Shown here: one piece after another, positions 42,490 through 51,152 of the stretch
Layout of the letters: every line of letters begins with the position of its first letter
Numbering within the stretch: position 1 is the stretch's first letter
Source: Streptomyces morookaense
GTDB taxonomy: Bacteria > Actinomycetota > Actinomycetes > Streptomycetales > Streptomycetaceae
Direction of reading: 5' to 3'
Assembly (NCBI RefSeq): GCF_013030945.1
Contig: NZ_JABBXF010000063.1
Coordinates: 1-64,000, forward strand
DNA: 64,000 nt
The notes under the pieces: model-generated
What the model saw: the letters and a program-made list of their open reading frames with translations, nothing else
Databases searched by the model: none
What the model was told of the DNA's origin: nothing
Position numbers and translations under genes: made by a program

Positions 42490-43416
42490 TCACGACCTGA
42501 TCGGTTCGGGTTCCCGCTCCCGTTCCTGCTCCGGCGCAACCGCATGGCCATCCGGTTCCCCGAACCACGCCACCGCCACCGCGCCCGCAACTGCCAGCAG
42601 GAAGCCCAGGATCGCCACCCACGCGAAACCGTCGCGGGAGGCGTCCCCGAGCCACACCACGCCGATGATGCCGGGCAGGACCGTTTCGCCGACGACCAGG
42701 GCCGCCGTGGCGCCGTTCACCGAGCCGATCTGCAGGGCGACCGTGTGCAGGTACATGCCGACCGCGCCGGAGACGAGGATCGCGTAGAGGGCCGGGTCGG
42801 TGACGAGGGCCGGCAGGTCGAAGGGGTCGATGCCGTGCAGGATGCGTACGCCCACGCCGATCGCGCCGAAGCCGAGGCCGGACAGCAGGCCGGCGAGGAT
42901 CGCGGCGCGCGAGCCCATCAGGCGCACCGCGACGGTGCCGCCGCCCATCAGGACGACGGAGATGACCAGCAGCCACCAGTGCGTGGACATCGCGGCGTCG
43001 CCGCTGCCCTCGTGACCCGCCGCCGTGGCCAGCAGCACCAGGGCCGAGCAGACGACGCCGATGGATATCCACTCCGGCCGGGTGAGCCGGATGCCCAGGA
43101 GCTTGATGCTCAGCAGGGCGGTGACGATGAGGTTGGCGCTGATGACCGTCTGGGAGAGGAACAGCGGCAGCATCCGTGCGGCCAGCGCGCCGAGCCCGAA
43201 GCCCACGAAGTCCAGCACCGTGCCGACCATGAACTCCCAGGTGACCGCGGCCTTCGCGGTCGAGGAGAGGCTCGGTCCGCCGTGCTGGGTGGTCCCGGTG
43301 CCGGAGGCCGTGGCGGCCTCCCTGCGGGCCGATTTGCGCGAGCCCACGGCTTGCAGGACCGAGCCCGTGCCGTAACAGGCCGAGGCCGCGACAGCCGTCA
43401 CAAGGCCGATGATCAC
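42490..43416 (-). CDS. DMT-superfamily membrane protein (EamA-like)
   Basis: About 308 residues with 9-10 hydrophobic helices and an Arg/Glu-rich cytoplasmic tail. The first helix has VTAVAASACYGTGSVLQAVG. The organisation fits the drug/metabolite transporter superfamily, and the substrate is unknown. The GTG at 43416 is chosen because GGAG lies six bases upstream. A TTG one codon earlier is too close to it. It is convergent with the thiamine operon. The next gene is the minus-strand ABC permease. Confidence 0.78.
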   Translation of the reverse strand: MIIGLVTAVAASACYGTGSVLQAVGSRKSARREAATASGTGTTQHGGPSLSSTAKAAVTWEFMVGTVLDFVGFGLGALAARMLPLFLSQTVISANLIVTALLSIKLLGIRLTRPEWISIGVVCSALVLLATAAGHEGSGDAAMSTHWWLLVISVVLMGGGTVAVRLMGSRAAILAGLLSGLGFGAIGVGVRILHGIDPFDLPALVTDPALYAILVSGAVGMYLHTVALQIGSVNGATAALVVGETVLPGIIGVVWLGDASRDGFAWVAILGFLLAVAGAVAVAWFGEPDGHAVAPEQEREREPEPIRS

Positions 43417-43526
43417 CAATTGCTCCGTTCACCCGAAAACGTCAGTAAACCGTCGTGCCTGTAGCAGACGTGGTTTTCGGGGCCGGAGTTGCCTCAAGTC
43501 AAGAACTGGTCAAAAGTCGTGATCAT

Positions 43527-44735
43527 TCACCGGGTGAGCGGGAGCGCGGCCAGCTCGGCGATCGCCCAGGTCAGCGGCGTCAGCACGGCCAGCATCGCGC
43601 AGGTCCGCACGGCGGCCGCGCCGCGCAGCAGGGACAGCGGAATCCCCAGGCGCAGCAGGGCCGTTGTGGTCTCTCCACGGGTCTGCCGGGCCTCCAGCGC
43701 CGCGGTGATCGCGGTGGCCGTGACGCAGGCCATCACCACGGCGGCCCCCAGACCGGTGAGCGGACCGAACGGGCGGGGGCCCGAGTGCTCCCAGGCCGCG
43801 CCGTACAGCTCGACCGCGGCCAGCGCGCCGGAGGCGACCGCGCACAGCACGCCGAGGGGCCTGCCGATCCGGGTCGCGGCGTCCTGCAGTATCCGCCCGG
43901 CCAGCAGCCGCACGGCCCCCGGCCGCCCGGTGGCCAGCAGCGCCCCGCACCAGTGCGTCAGGCCCGGCCCGGCCAGCACCAGGCCGGCGCAGGCCAGCAG
44001 CCAGCCGCCGAGCAGGCCGGGGGAGGCGGCGCCCTCCCGGCCCGGCAGCGCCAGCAGGGCGCCCGGCTCGGGCGCCGGGGCGTGGCCCACGTACGCCTCC
44101 AGGGCGAGGCCCGTCGCGATGACCGCGACGCCCCAGGGCAACCCGGCGTAGACCGGCCGGGGTTCATGGCGCGCGGCCTCCGCAACGCCCGGTCCGGCGT
44201 GCTTCGGGGCGCTGCTCGTGCGCTCCTTGCGCGGGCGCAGCAGGACGACGCACGCGCCCGCCGCGAGCGCGGGCAGGAGTCCGAGCAGGGTGAGGGCCGC
44301 GCCCCACGGGAGCCCGGCGTCCGCGTCCAGCAGGTGTGCCGCCGCCCCGCTGAGCGGGGTGCCGCCGAGGTCGCCGCGGAGTTCCAGGTAGACGAGGAGG
44401 GCGGCGCCGCTGCCGACCAGGCAGGCCGCGGCGGTCGACGCAGCCGCGAGCAGCGACAGCTGCACCGGGCCGAAGCCCGCCGCGTCCAGCCCGTCGCGCG
44501 GCCGCGTCGCCGGGTCCGAACGGGCCACCGCCACGGCGAACTGCACCGCGGCGGCCAGCGGCACCGCGCACCACAGCAGCCGCACCAGCGACTCCTCCGG
44601 CTGCTCGGGGTGCGCCACCGCGAACCCCAGCGTGCACAGCAGCAGGAAACCGACCCCCGACGCGGCCAGCGCGACCAGCAGCCGGCGCAGCAGGACGAGC
44701 GGGTGCGCCCCGCGGGCTAGGCGGAGACCGAGCAC
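43527..44735 (-). CDS. ABC transporter permease (FtsX/MacB-like topology)
   Basis: A 402-residue membrane protein. It starts with LARGAHPLVLLRRLLVALAASG and has about eight hydrophobic segments interrupted by a basic, charged loop (RPRKERTSSAPKHAG). The C-terminal part has LEARQTRGETTTALLRLGIPLS, the kind of cytoplasmic loop seen in FtsX-like permeases. The GTG at 44735 overlaps the ATPase stop by 19 bp, and GGAGG lies about ten bases upstream. The substrate is unknown. The partner is the degenerate ATPase encoded directly upstream. Confidence 0.78.
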   Translation of the reverse strand: MLGLRLARGAHPLVLLRRLLVALAASGVGFLLLCTLGFAVAHPEQPEESLVRLLWCAVPLAAAVQFAVAVARSDPATRPRDGLDAAGFGPVQLSLLAAASTAAACLVGSGAALLVYLELRGDLGGTPLSGAAAHLLDADAGLPWGAALTLLGLLPALAAGACVVLLRPRKERTSSAPKHAGPGVAEAARHEPRPVYAGLPWGVAVIATGLALEAYVGHAPAPEPGALLALPGREGAASPGLLGGWLLACAGLVLAGPGLTHWCGALLATGRPGAVRLLAGRILQDAATRIGRPLGVLCAVASGALAAVELYGAAWEHSGPRPFGPLTGLGAAVVMACVTATAITAALEARQTRGETTTALLRLGIPLSLLRGAAAVRTCAMLAVLTPLTWAIAELAALPLTR

Positions 44736-45454
44736 GCCGCTCTGCCCTCCCCGTCGGTCGCGTCCGGCACCGGGATGCCGCCGCCGCGACGGCCGTCGAC
44801 CAGCGTGACCGAGCGGTCGGCCAGGGCGCTGCTCTCGTCGTCCAGCGTGGCCAGGACGACGGTGATGTGGTGCGAGCGGGCGGCCGTGGTCAGGGTGCGC
44901 AGCACCTGGGCGCGGTCGGCGGTGTGCAGGGGCGCGGTCGGTTCGTCGGCGAAGACGACGGTCGGCTCGGCGGCCAGCGCGCGGGCGATGGCGATCCGCT
45001 GGCGCTGCGCCTGTGTCAGCGCGTTGGGCTTCTTGCGTGCGCAGTCGCCGACGTCGAGCCGCTCCAGCCACTCCAGCGCCGTCTGTTTGGCCGTCCGGTG
45101 GGCCGTGCCCCGCACCAGGAGCGGGAGCGCCGCGTTCTCCCAGCCCGACAGCTCGGGGACCAGGTGCGGGGTGGAGTCGATCCAGCCGAAGCGCTCGCGG
45201 CGCAGCCGCTCGCGGGCGGCGCGGGAGAGGGTGTGCACGGGAGCGCTGTTGAACCACACCTCGCCGGGGTCGGGCAGCAGCTGGCCCGACAGGCACTTCA
45301 GAAGCGTGGTCTTCCCGGCGCCGCGGGGCCCTGTGACGGCCAGGACCTCGCCTTCGCGGACACCGATCGAGACGCCCGTGAGGGCGGGGGAACCGCTGTA
45401 GGAGTAGTGCAGGCCACGTGCCCAGAGCACGTCGTTGTCCGGCGGGGCCACCAT
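44717..45454 (-). CDS. ABC transporter ATP-binding protein with degenerate motifs
   Basis: A 245-residue MacB/LolD-like ABC ATPase. Walker A (TGPRGAGKTTLL) and Walker B (VVFADEPTAPLH) are intact. The Q-loop glutamine is replaced in GWIDSTPHL. The LSGGQ signature reads ALTQAQRQRIAIARAL, and the H-loop histidine is replaced in VVLATLDDES. Hydrolysis may therefore be weak or absent. The ATG at 45454 follows GAGGTG; a TTG seven codons upstream is less likely. It overlaps the permease gene and is not obviously linked to the aminotransferase 228 bp away. Confidence 0.82.
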   Translation of the reverse strand: MVAPPDNDVLWARGLHYSYSGSPALTGVSIGVREGEVLAVTGPRGAGKTTLLKCLSGQLLPDPGEVWFNSAPVHTLSRAARERLRRERFGWIDSTPHLVPELSGWENAALPLLVRGTAHRTAKQTALEWLERLDVGDCARKKPNALTQAQRQRIAIARALAAEPTVVFADEPTAPLHTADRAQVLRTLTTAARSHHITVVLATLDDESSALADRSVTLVDGRRGGGIPVPDATDGEGRAACSVSA

Positions 45455-45682
45455 GTGAAGCACACCTCGGGTCAATGAAGGGTCCGTTCCCCTGTCCGGG
45501 TGAACGAACCGGAGGCCATTGGGTCACTGGCACCGTACGGAACCGGGATCCTAGCCTCGGTCCAGGCTCGGCGCGGGAGAGCCCGACTTTCCTCCCATCG
45601 GACTCATCCCATCGGTCACAACCGCCCCGAGGACTACCCGTGTGCTGCGGCGGCCATGCGCCGGACAGCGATCAGACGGCGA

Positions 45683-47044
45683 TCAGATCCTGCTCCATGC
45701 CTCCGTCAGGACGCCGCGGACGATCTGCTCGATCTCGTCGAAGGTCGACTGGTCGGAGATCAGCGGCGGCGCGAGCTGGACGACCGGGTCGCCGCGGTCG
45801 TCGGCGCGGCAGTACAGCCCGTTCTCGAAGAGCTGCTTGGAGACGAAGCCGTAGAGCAGCCGCTCGCACTCCTCCGGTGTGAACGACTCCTTGGTGGTCT
45901 TGTCCTTCACCAGCTCGATGCCGTAGAAGAAGCCGTTGCCCCGCACGTCGCCGACGATCGGCAGGTCGTGCAGCTTGGAGAGCGTGCCGAAGAACGCGGC
46001 CTCGTTGTCGAGGACGTGCTGGTTGAGGCCCTCGCGCTCGAAGATGTCGAGGTTGGCGAGCGCGACCGCCGCGGAGACCGGGTGGCCGCCGAAGGTGTAG
46101 CCGTGCAGGAAGGTGTTGCTGCCCTTGAAGAACGGCTCGGCGATGCGGTCGGAGACGACGGCGGCGCCGATGGGGGAGTAGCCGGAGGTCATGCCCTTGG
46201 CGCAGGTGATGATGTCCGGCACGTAGCCGAACTTGTCGCACGCGAACATCGTGCCGAGGCGGCCGAAGGCGCAGATGACCTCGTCGGAGACGAGCAGCAC
46301 GTCGTAGGTGTCGCAGATCTCGCGGACCCGCTGGAAGTAGCCCGGCGGCGGCGGGAAGCAGCCGCCCGCGTTCTGGACGGGCTCCAGGAAGACCGCGGCG
46401 ACAGTGTCGGGGCCCTCGAAGAGGATCTGCTGCTCGATCTGGTCGGCGGCCCAGCGGCCGAAGGCCTCGGGGTCGTCGCCGTGGATCGGCGCCCGGTAGA
46501 TGTTGGTGTTGGGCACCTTGCGGGCGCCGGGGACCAGGGGCTCGAAGGGGGCCTTGAGAGCCGGGAGTCCGGTGATGGCCAACGCGCCCTGCGGCGTGCC
46601 GTGGTAGGCGACGGCGCGGGATATGACCTTGTACTTCGTGGGGTTGCCGGTGAGCTTGTGGTACTGCTTCGCCAGCTTCCACGCCGTCTCGACGGCCTCG
46701 CCGCCGCCGGTGGTGAAGAAGACCTTGTCGAGGTCGCCGGGGGCGTAGTGGGCCAGGCGCTCGGCCAGTTCGACGGCCTTGGGGTGCGCGTAGCTCCACA
46801 CGGGGAAGAACGCCAGCTCCCGGGCCTGCCTGGCGGCCGCCTCGGCCAGCTCGGCGCGGCCGTGGCCGGCCTGCACCACGAACAGGCCGGCGAGACCGTC
46901 GAGGTAGCGCTTGCCGTGCTCGTCGTAGACGTAGGTGCCCTCGCCGCGCACGATGACGGGGACGGGGCTCTTCTCGTACGACGACATGCGGGTGAAGTGC
47001 ATCCACAGGTGGTCGTAAGCGGTGCTGGAACGGTCCTTGCTCAC
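45683..47044 (-). CDS. Class III aminotransferase, polyamine/ω-amino type
   Basis: A 453-residue PLP-dependent aminotransferase with VFFTTGGGEAVETAWKLAKQYH, VISRAVAYHGTPQGAL, LEPVQNAGG (metal/cofactor region), VLLVSDEVICAFGRLG and the PLP-lysine motif DIITCAKGMTSGYSPIGA. It likely transaminates putrescine, a related diamine or an ω-amino acid with pyruvate. The neighbouring Lrp regulator, aldehyde dehydrogenase and PotD-like protein support polyamine catabolism. The GTG start is two bases after the Lrp stop, so it is the second gene of an lrp-aminotransferase operon. Confidence 0.88.
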   Translation of the reverse strand: MSKDRSSTAYDHLWMHFTRMSSYEKSPVPVIVRGEGTYVYDEHGKRYLDGLAGLFVVQAGHGRAELAEAAARQARELAFFPVWSYAHPKAVELAERLAHYAPGDLDKVFFTTGGGEAVETAWKLAKQYHKLTGNPTKYKVISRAVAYHGTPQGALAITGLPALKAPFEPLVPGARKVPNTNIYRAPIHGDDPEAFGRWAADQIEQQILFEGPDTVAAVFLEPVQNAGGCFPPPPGYFQRVREICDTYDVLLVSDEVICAFGRLGTMFACDKFGYVPDIITCAKGMTSGYSPIGAAVVSDRIAEPFFKGSNTFLHGYTFGGHPVSAAVALANLDIFEREGLNQHVLDNEAAFFGTLSKLHDLPIVGDVRGNGFFYGIELVKDKTTKESFTPEECERLLYGFVSKQLFENGLYCRADDRGDPVVQLAPPLISDQSTFDEIEQIVRGVLTEAWSRI

Positions 47045-47046
47045 GG

Positions 47047-47541
47047 CTATCGGGTTCCCCAGGTATAGGTCTGCTTGCGGAGCTTGAGGTAGACGAAGCT
47101 CTCCGTGGAGCGCACGCCGGGCAGGGTGCGGATCCGCTTGTTGATCGTCCGGAGGAGATGGTCGTCGTCCTCGGCCACGATCTCGATGAGGAGGTCGAAG
47201 GAGCCCGCCGTCACCACGACGTACTCCACTTCGTCCATCGCCGTCAGGGCGTCGGCGACCGGGTCGAGGTCTCCCTCGACGTTGATGCCGACCATCGCCT
47301 GCCGCCGGAATCCCACGGTGAGCGGGTCGGTGACGGCGACGATCTGCATCACGCCCTGGTCGAGCAGCTTCTGCACGCGCTGCCGGACCGCCGCTTCGGA
47401 CAGTCCGACCGCTTTGCCGATCGCCGCGTAGGGGCGGCGGCCGTCCTCCTGGAGCTGCTCGATGATCGCCAGGGAGACGGCGTCGATCGGCTGCGTGCCG
47501 GTCACGCTCTTGGGGTCTGCGTTACGAGTGGCCACGGGCAC
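47047..47541 (-). CDS. Lrp/AsnC-family transcriptional regulator
   Basis: About 164 residues. The helix-turn-helix (IIEQLQEDGRRPYAAIGKAV, LSEAAVRQRVQKLLDQGVM) is followed by a RAM/ACT effector domain with YVVVTAGSFDLLIEIVAEDDDHL and GVRSTESFVYLKLRKQTY. The start could be any of three GTGs (47544, 47541, 47535); none has a clear ribosome site. The gene is divergent from the aldehyde dehydrogenase, whose promoter region contains repeated TCCGTTGTT motifs. A S. coelicolor homologue at this locus has, to my memory, been linked to control of polyamine and ethanolamine use. Confidence 0.88.
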   Translation of the reverse strand: MPVATRNADPKSVTGTQPIDAVSLAIIEQLQEDGRRPYAAIGKAVGLSEAAVRQRVQKLLDQGVMQIVAVTDPLTVGFRRQAMVGINVEGDLDPVADALTAMDEVEYVVVTAGSFDLLIEIVAEDDDHLLRTINKRIRTLPGVRSTESFVYLKLRKQTYTWGTR

Positions 47542-47584
47542 CACTGTGCATGAGGACTCGGCTGTGGGGCAAGCCCGTGGCGAT

Positions 47585-47628
47585 GAAATCCGTTGTTGGA
47601 GATCGTATAAATCACTGATTCCGTTGTT
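47585..47628. promoter_or_regulatory. Repeated TCCGTTGTT operator motifs between lrp and aldehyde dehydrogenase genes
   Basis: TCCGTTGTT occurs at 47589-47597 and at 47620-47628, a 31-bp period (three DNA turns), embedded as GAAATCCGTTG (47585-47595) and GATTCCGTTG (47617-47626). The region is A/T-rich (GTATAAATCACT). The position in the divergent promoter and the turn-phased spacing fit binding by an Lrp-type octamer. Confidence 0.5.
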
Positions 47629-47716
47629 CGTGTCGGGTGGGTATGTCGAAAACGTGGCCGGACTGGCTAGGCTGGGCGTCTCAGCAATCGGACATGGACA
47701 GAAGGGGTGGCGCATC

Positions 47717-49168
47717 GTGACCACCGAGCTGCGTCGACTGCGCAACTACATCGACGGGGAGTTCAGGGACGCCTCCGACGGGCGGACCACCGACGTGGTC
47801 GATCCGGCCACCGGCGAGGCCTATGCGACCGCCCCGCTGTCCGGCGCCGCCGACGTCGACGCCGCCATGGCCGCCGCGCAGGCCGCGTTCCCCGTCTGGC
47901 GCGACCTGGTCCCCGGCGAGCGGCAGAAGGTCCTCCTCAAGATCGCCGATGCCATCGAGGCACGCGCCGAGGAGCTGATCGCGACCGAGTCCCGGAACAC
48001 CGGCAAGCCCCTCGCGCTCACCCGCAGCGAGGAGGTCCCGCCGATGGTGGACCAGATCCGCTTCTTCGCGGGTGCCGCCCGGATGCTCGAAGGCCGCTCG
48101 GCCGGCGAGTACATGGAGGGGATGACCTCCATCATCCGGCGCGAGCCCGTGGGCGTCTGCGCCCAGGTGGCGCCCTGGAACTACCCGATGATGATGGCCG
48201 TCTGGAAGTTCGCCCCGGCGCTCGCCGCGGGCAACACCGTCGTCCTCAAGCCCTCCGACACCACCCCCGCCTCCACCGTGCTGCTCGCCGAGATCATCGG
48301 CGGGGTGCTGGAGGAACTCGGCCACCCCAAGGGCGTGTTCAACGTCATCTGCGGCGACCGCGAGACGGGCCGGCTGATGGTCGAGCACCCGGTGCCCGCG
48401 ATGGCCTCCATCACCGGCTCCGTGCGGGCCGGCATGCAGGTCGCCGAGTCCGCCTCCCGCGATCTCAAGCGCGTCCACCTGGAGCTGGGCGGCAAGGCGC
48501 CGGTCGTCGTCTTCGAGGACGCGGACATCGCCAAGGCCGTCGAGGAGATCTCCGTCGCCGGGTACTTCAACGCCGGCCAGGACTGTACGGCCGCGACCCG
48601 GGTGCTGGTGCACGAGTCGGTGCACGACGAGTTCGTGACGGCCCTGGCCAAGGCCGCCGCCGACACGAAGACCGGCCTGCCGGACGACGAGGACGTGCTC
48701 TACGGCCCCCTCAACAACGCCAACCAGCTGCAGCAGGTCTCCGGCTTCATCGAGCGCCTGCCCGCCCACGCCAAGGTCGAGGCCGGCGGCCGCCGGGTGG
48801 GGGAGAAGGGCTTCTTCTTCGAGCCCACCGTGGTCTCCGGCCTCAAGCAGGACGACGAGATCATCCAGCACGAGGTCTTCGGCCCCGTGATCACCGTCCA
48901 GTCCTTCGCCGACGAGAAGCAGGCCGTCGAGTACGCCAACGGCGTCGAGTACGCGCTGGCCTCCTCGGTATGGACCAAGGACCACGCGCGGGCCATGCGG
49001 ATGTCCAAGGCCCTGGACTTCGGCTGCGTCTGGATCAACACCCACATCCCGCTCGTCGCCGAGATGCCGCACGGCGGCTTCAAGAAGTCCGGCTACGGCA
49101 AGGACCTCTCCTCCTACGGCTTCGAGGACTACACGCGCATCAAGCACGTGATGACCTCGCTGGGCTGA
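47717..49168 (+). CDS. Aldehyde dehydrogenase (γ-aminobutyraldehyde-type)
   Basis: A 483-residue NAD(P)-dependent aldehyde dehydrogenase. Motifs: VAPWNYPMMMAVWKFAPALAAGN (cofactor binding), SITGSVRAGM, the catalytic Glu in LELGGKAPVVVFEDAD and the catalytic Cys in FNAGQDCTAATR, and the C-terminal PHGGFKKSGYGKDLS. It probably oxidises aminoaldehydes from polyamine breakdown, such as γ-aminobutyraldehyde to GABA. The GTG at 47717 follows AAGGGG. It is divergent from the Lrp regulator and followed by the PotD-like gene. Confidence 0.9.
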   Translation: MTTELRRLRNYIDGEFRDASDGRTTDVVDPATGEAYATAPLSGAADVDAAMAAAQAAFPVWRDLVPGERQKVLLKIADAIEARAEELIATESRNTGKPLALTRSEEVPPMVDQIRFFAGAARMLEGRSAGEYMEGMTSIIRREPVGVCAQVAPWNYPMMMAVWKFAPALAAGNTVVLKPSDTTPASTVLLAEIIGGVLEELGHPKGVFNVICGDRETGRLMVEHPVPAMASITGSVRAGMQVAESASRDLKRVHLELGGKAPVVVFEDADIAKAVEEISVAGYFNAGQDCTAATRVLVHESVHDEFVTALAKAAADTKTGLPDDEDVLYGPLNNANQLQQVSGFIERLPAHAKVEAGGRRVGEKGFFFEPTVVSGLKQDDEIIQHEVFGPVITVQSFADEKQAVEYANGVEYALASSVWTKDHARAMRMSKALDFGCVWINTHIPLVAEMPHGGFKKSGYGKDLSSYGFEDYTRIKHVMTSLG

Positions 49169-49200
49169 GGCCGGGCCGCTGCCGGGCCGTGCCCGGTTCC

Positions 49201-49231
49201 GGCGGGGGCCGGGATATCATCGGCCCCCGCC
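49201..49231 (+). terminator. Hairpin between aldehyde dehydrogenase and PotD-like genes
   Basis: A perfect 11-bp stem, GGCGGGGGCCG (49201-49211) against 49221-49231, has a 9-nt A/T-containing loop. It could set unequal expression of the enzyme and binding-protein genes. Confidence 0.5.
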
Positions 49232-49254
49232 GCCCCCACCGTGACCATCCCGGA

Positions 49255-50442
49255 ATGCGAGAGAAGCCCGTGAAGCCCCTGTCCCGCCGGACCCTGCTGC
49301 GGGCGCTGGGCGCCGGCGCCGGGGCCGCCGCACTCGCCGGTTGCGGCGTGCCCGCCGCCTACGTCGCCCCGCGCGACCGGGCCGCGGCGGATCGTTCCGC
49401 CACGGACAGGCGGCTGGTCTTCGCCAACTGGCCGCTCTACATCGACACCGACGACAAGGACCCGCAGCGCCGGCCGACCCTCGACGACTTCGAGAAGCGC
49501 ACCGGCATCTCGGTGAAGTACACCGAGGAGATCAACGACAACGACGAGTTCTTCGGCAAGATCAGCCCGGCGCTGATGAACCACCAGCGGACCGGCCGGG
49601 ACATCATCGTCGTCAGCGACTGGATGTGCGCCCGCTACGTCCGGCTCGGCTGGGTCCAGGAGATGGACCGGGACCGCCAGTCCCACGTCGCCCGCAACCT
49701 CGACCCGCTGCTGCGCAACCCGCACTTCGACCCCGGGCGGCGGCACACCGTCCCCTGGCAGTCGGGCATCACCGGCATCGCCTACAACCGCAAGAAACTC
49801 GGCCGCGAGATCCGGCACACCTCGGACCTGTGGAAGGACGACCTGCGTGGCCGCGTCACCCTGCTGGCCGGGATGGACGAGGCCTTCTCCCTGCTGATGC
49901 AGGGCAACGGCGCCGACGTCACCCGCTGGACCGCCGACGACTTCCACCGCATGGCCGACCAGCTGCGCGAACTCGTCCGCAAGAAGCACATCCGCCGCTT
50001 CACGGGCAACGACTACATCAAGGACCTGTCCTCCGGCGACGTGCTCGCCTGCCAGGCCTACTCCGGCGACGTCATCCAGCTCCAGGCCGACAACCCCGAC
50101 ATCGAGTTCGTGGTGCCGGAGGAGGGGGCCGAGCTGTGGGCGGAGAGCATGATGATCCCGAACCTGGCGGCCCACAAGGCCAACGCCGAGCGGATCGTCG
50201 ACTACTACTACGAGCCCGAAGTGGCCGCCCGGTTGGCGGTCGCCGTCAACTACGTCTGCCCGGTGCCCGCGGCACGCGAGGTGCTGGCGTCGTCCGGGAA
50301 GAAGGACGAGGCGGCACTCGCGGAGAACCCGCTGGTGTTCCCGACGGAGGACATGCGCAAGCGGCTTGCGACGGCACGGGACATGACGGCCAGGGAGCGG
50401 CCGGAGTTCACGAAGGTGTGGAACGAGATCGTGGGGCTGTGA
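49255..50442 (+). CDS. Spermidine/putrescine ABC substrate-binding lipoprotein (PotD-like)
   Basis: 395 residues. The signal is of the twin-arginine lipoprotein kind: SRRTLLRALGAGAGAAALAGC, with the lipidated Cys at residue 30. The mature protein begins a PotD-like fold: LVFANWPLYIDTDD, FEKRTGISVKYTEEINDNDEF, VPWQSGITGIAYNRKKL, and VVPEEGAELWAESMMIPN. The ATG at 49255 is used; a GTG five codons later is possible. Its own permease is not adjacent. The potABC-like genes at 53.9-56.8 kb are the obvious partners. Its end overlaps the convergent GDPD gene by 35 bp. Confidence 0.9.
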   Translation: MREKPVKPLSRRTLLRALGAGAGAAALAGCGVPAAYVAPRDRAAADRSATDRRLVFANWPLYIDTDDKDPQRRPTLDDFEKRTGISVKYTEEINDNDEFFGKISPALMNHQRTGRDIIVVSDWMCARYVRLGWVQEMDRDRQSHVARNLDPLLRNPHFDPGRRHTVPWQSGITGIAYNRKKLGREIRHTSDLWKDDLRGRVTLLAGMDEAFSLLMQGNGADVTRWTADDFHRMADQLRELVRKKHIRRFTGNDYIKDLSSGDVLACQAYSGDVIQLQADNPDIEFVVPEEGAELWAESMMIPNLAAHKANAERIVDYYYEPEVAARLAVAVNYVCPVPAAREVLASSGKKDEAALAENPLVFPTEDMRKRLATARDMTARERPEFTKVWNEIVGL

Positions 50443-51127
50443 GGTCCCGGAGCGTGTCGATGCGGTTCGTCGTGATCGAGTCGACGCCTGCGGCCAGCAG
50501 CCGCCGCATCGTGCGCCGCGTGTCCGCCGTCCACGCCGAGACCAGCAGACCGTCCGCGTGGTTGCGGGCCACCAGCTCCGGACTCACCAGTCCGAAACGG
50601 TAGTTGAGCCAGCGCGGCCGCACCTCCGCGAGCAGAGGCGGCCGTGGCGGGGCCAGCGTGGTCCAGGTCAGGGCGATCTCCGCAGCGGCGTCCGCGCGGC
50701 GCACCGCGAGCATCGAGGGCGCGGCGCCGCAGTAGTAGACGCGCCCGGCCGCGCCGGACGCGTGCACCTCGGCGACGGCAGCGGCGGCGGCCGACGGGTC
50801 GGGCAGATCGATGAACAGCCGTGCCCCGCAGCCGTTTCCGGCCGTCTCCGCGAGGGCCTCCCGCAGCGTCGGCACCCCGCCACGGGTCCGCTCGCGCACC
50901 TCGTCGGCGGTGAGCGCGCCCAGCGGCCGGTCCACGCCCCACAGCCGCTGCAGCGTCGCGTCGTGCAGCAGGACGGGCACCCCGTCGCGGGTCAGCCGGA
51001 TGTCGATCTCCACGGCGCCCGCACCCGCCCGCACCGCGGAACGGACCGAGGGCAGGGTGTTCTCACGGTGGACATACGGGTCGCCGCGGTGGGCGACGGC
51101 GGTGAACACGGTGGCCATGAGGCTCAT
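50408..51127 (-). CDS. Glycerophosphodiester phosphodiesterase
   Basis: A 239-residue GDPD/PLC-like TIM-barrel enzyme that releases glycerol-3-phosphate from glycerophosphodiesters. It has AHRGDPYVHRENTLPSV (catalytic His and Arg), AVEIDIRLTRDGVPVLLHDATLQR (metal Glu/Asp and second His) and a C-terminal GVDSITTNRIDTLRDL. No signal peptide, so it is probably cytoplasmic. ATG at 51127 or, three codons later, 51118; neither has a clear ribosome site. It is downstream of add in the same orientation, 25 bp apart. Confidence 0.87.
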   Translation of the reverse strand: MSLMATVFTAVAHRGDPYVHRENTLPSVRSAVRAGAGAVEIDIRLTRDGVPVLLHDATLQRLWGVDRPLGALTADEVRERTRGGVPTLREALAETAGNGCGARLFIDLPDPSAAAAAVAEVHASGAAGRVYYCGAAPSMLAVRRADAAAEIALTWTTLAPPRPPLLAEVRPRWLNYRFGLVSPELVARNHADGLLVSAWTADTRRTMRRLLAAGVDSITTNRIDTLRDLTAPRSRSTPS

Positions 51128-51152
51128 TGTGGCGGAGTCGGCCGGCCGGACG

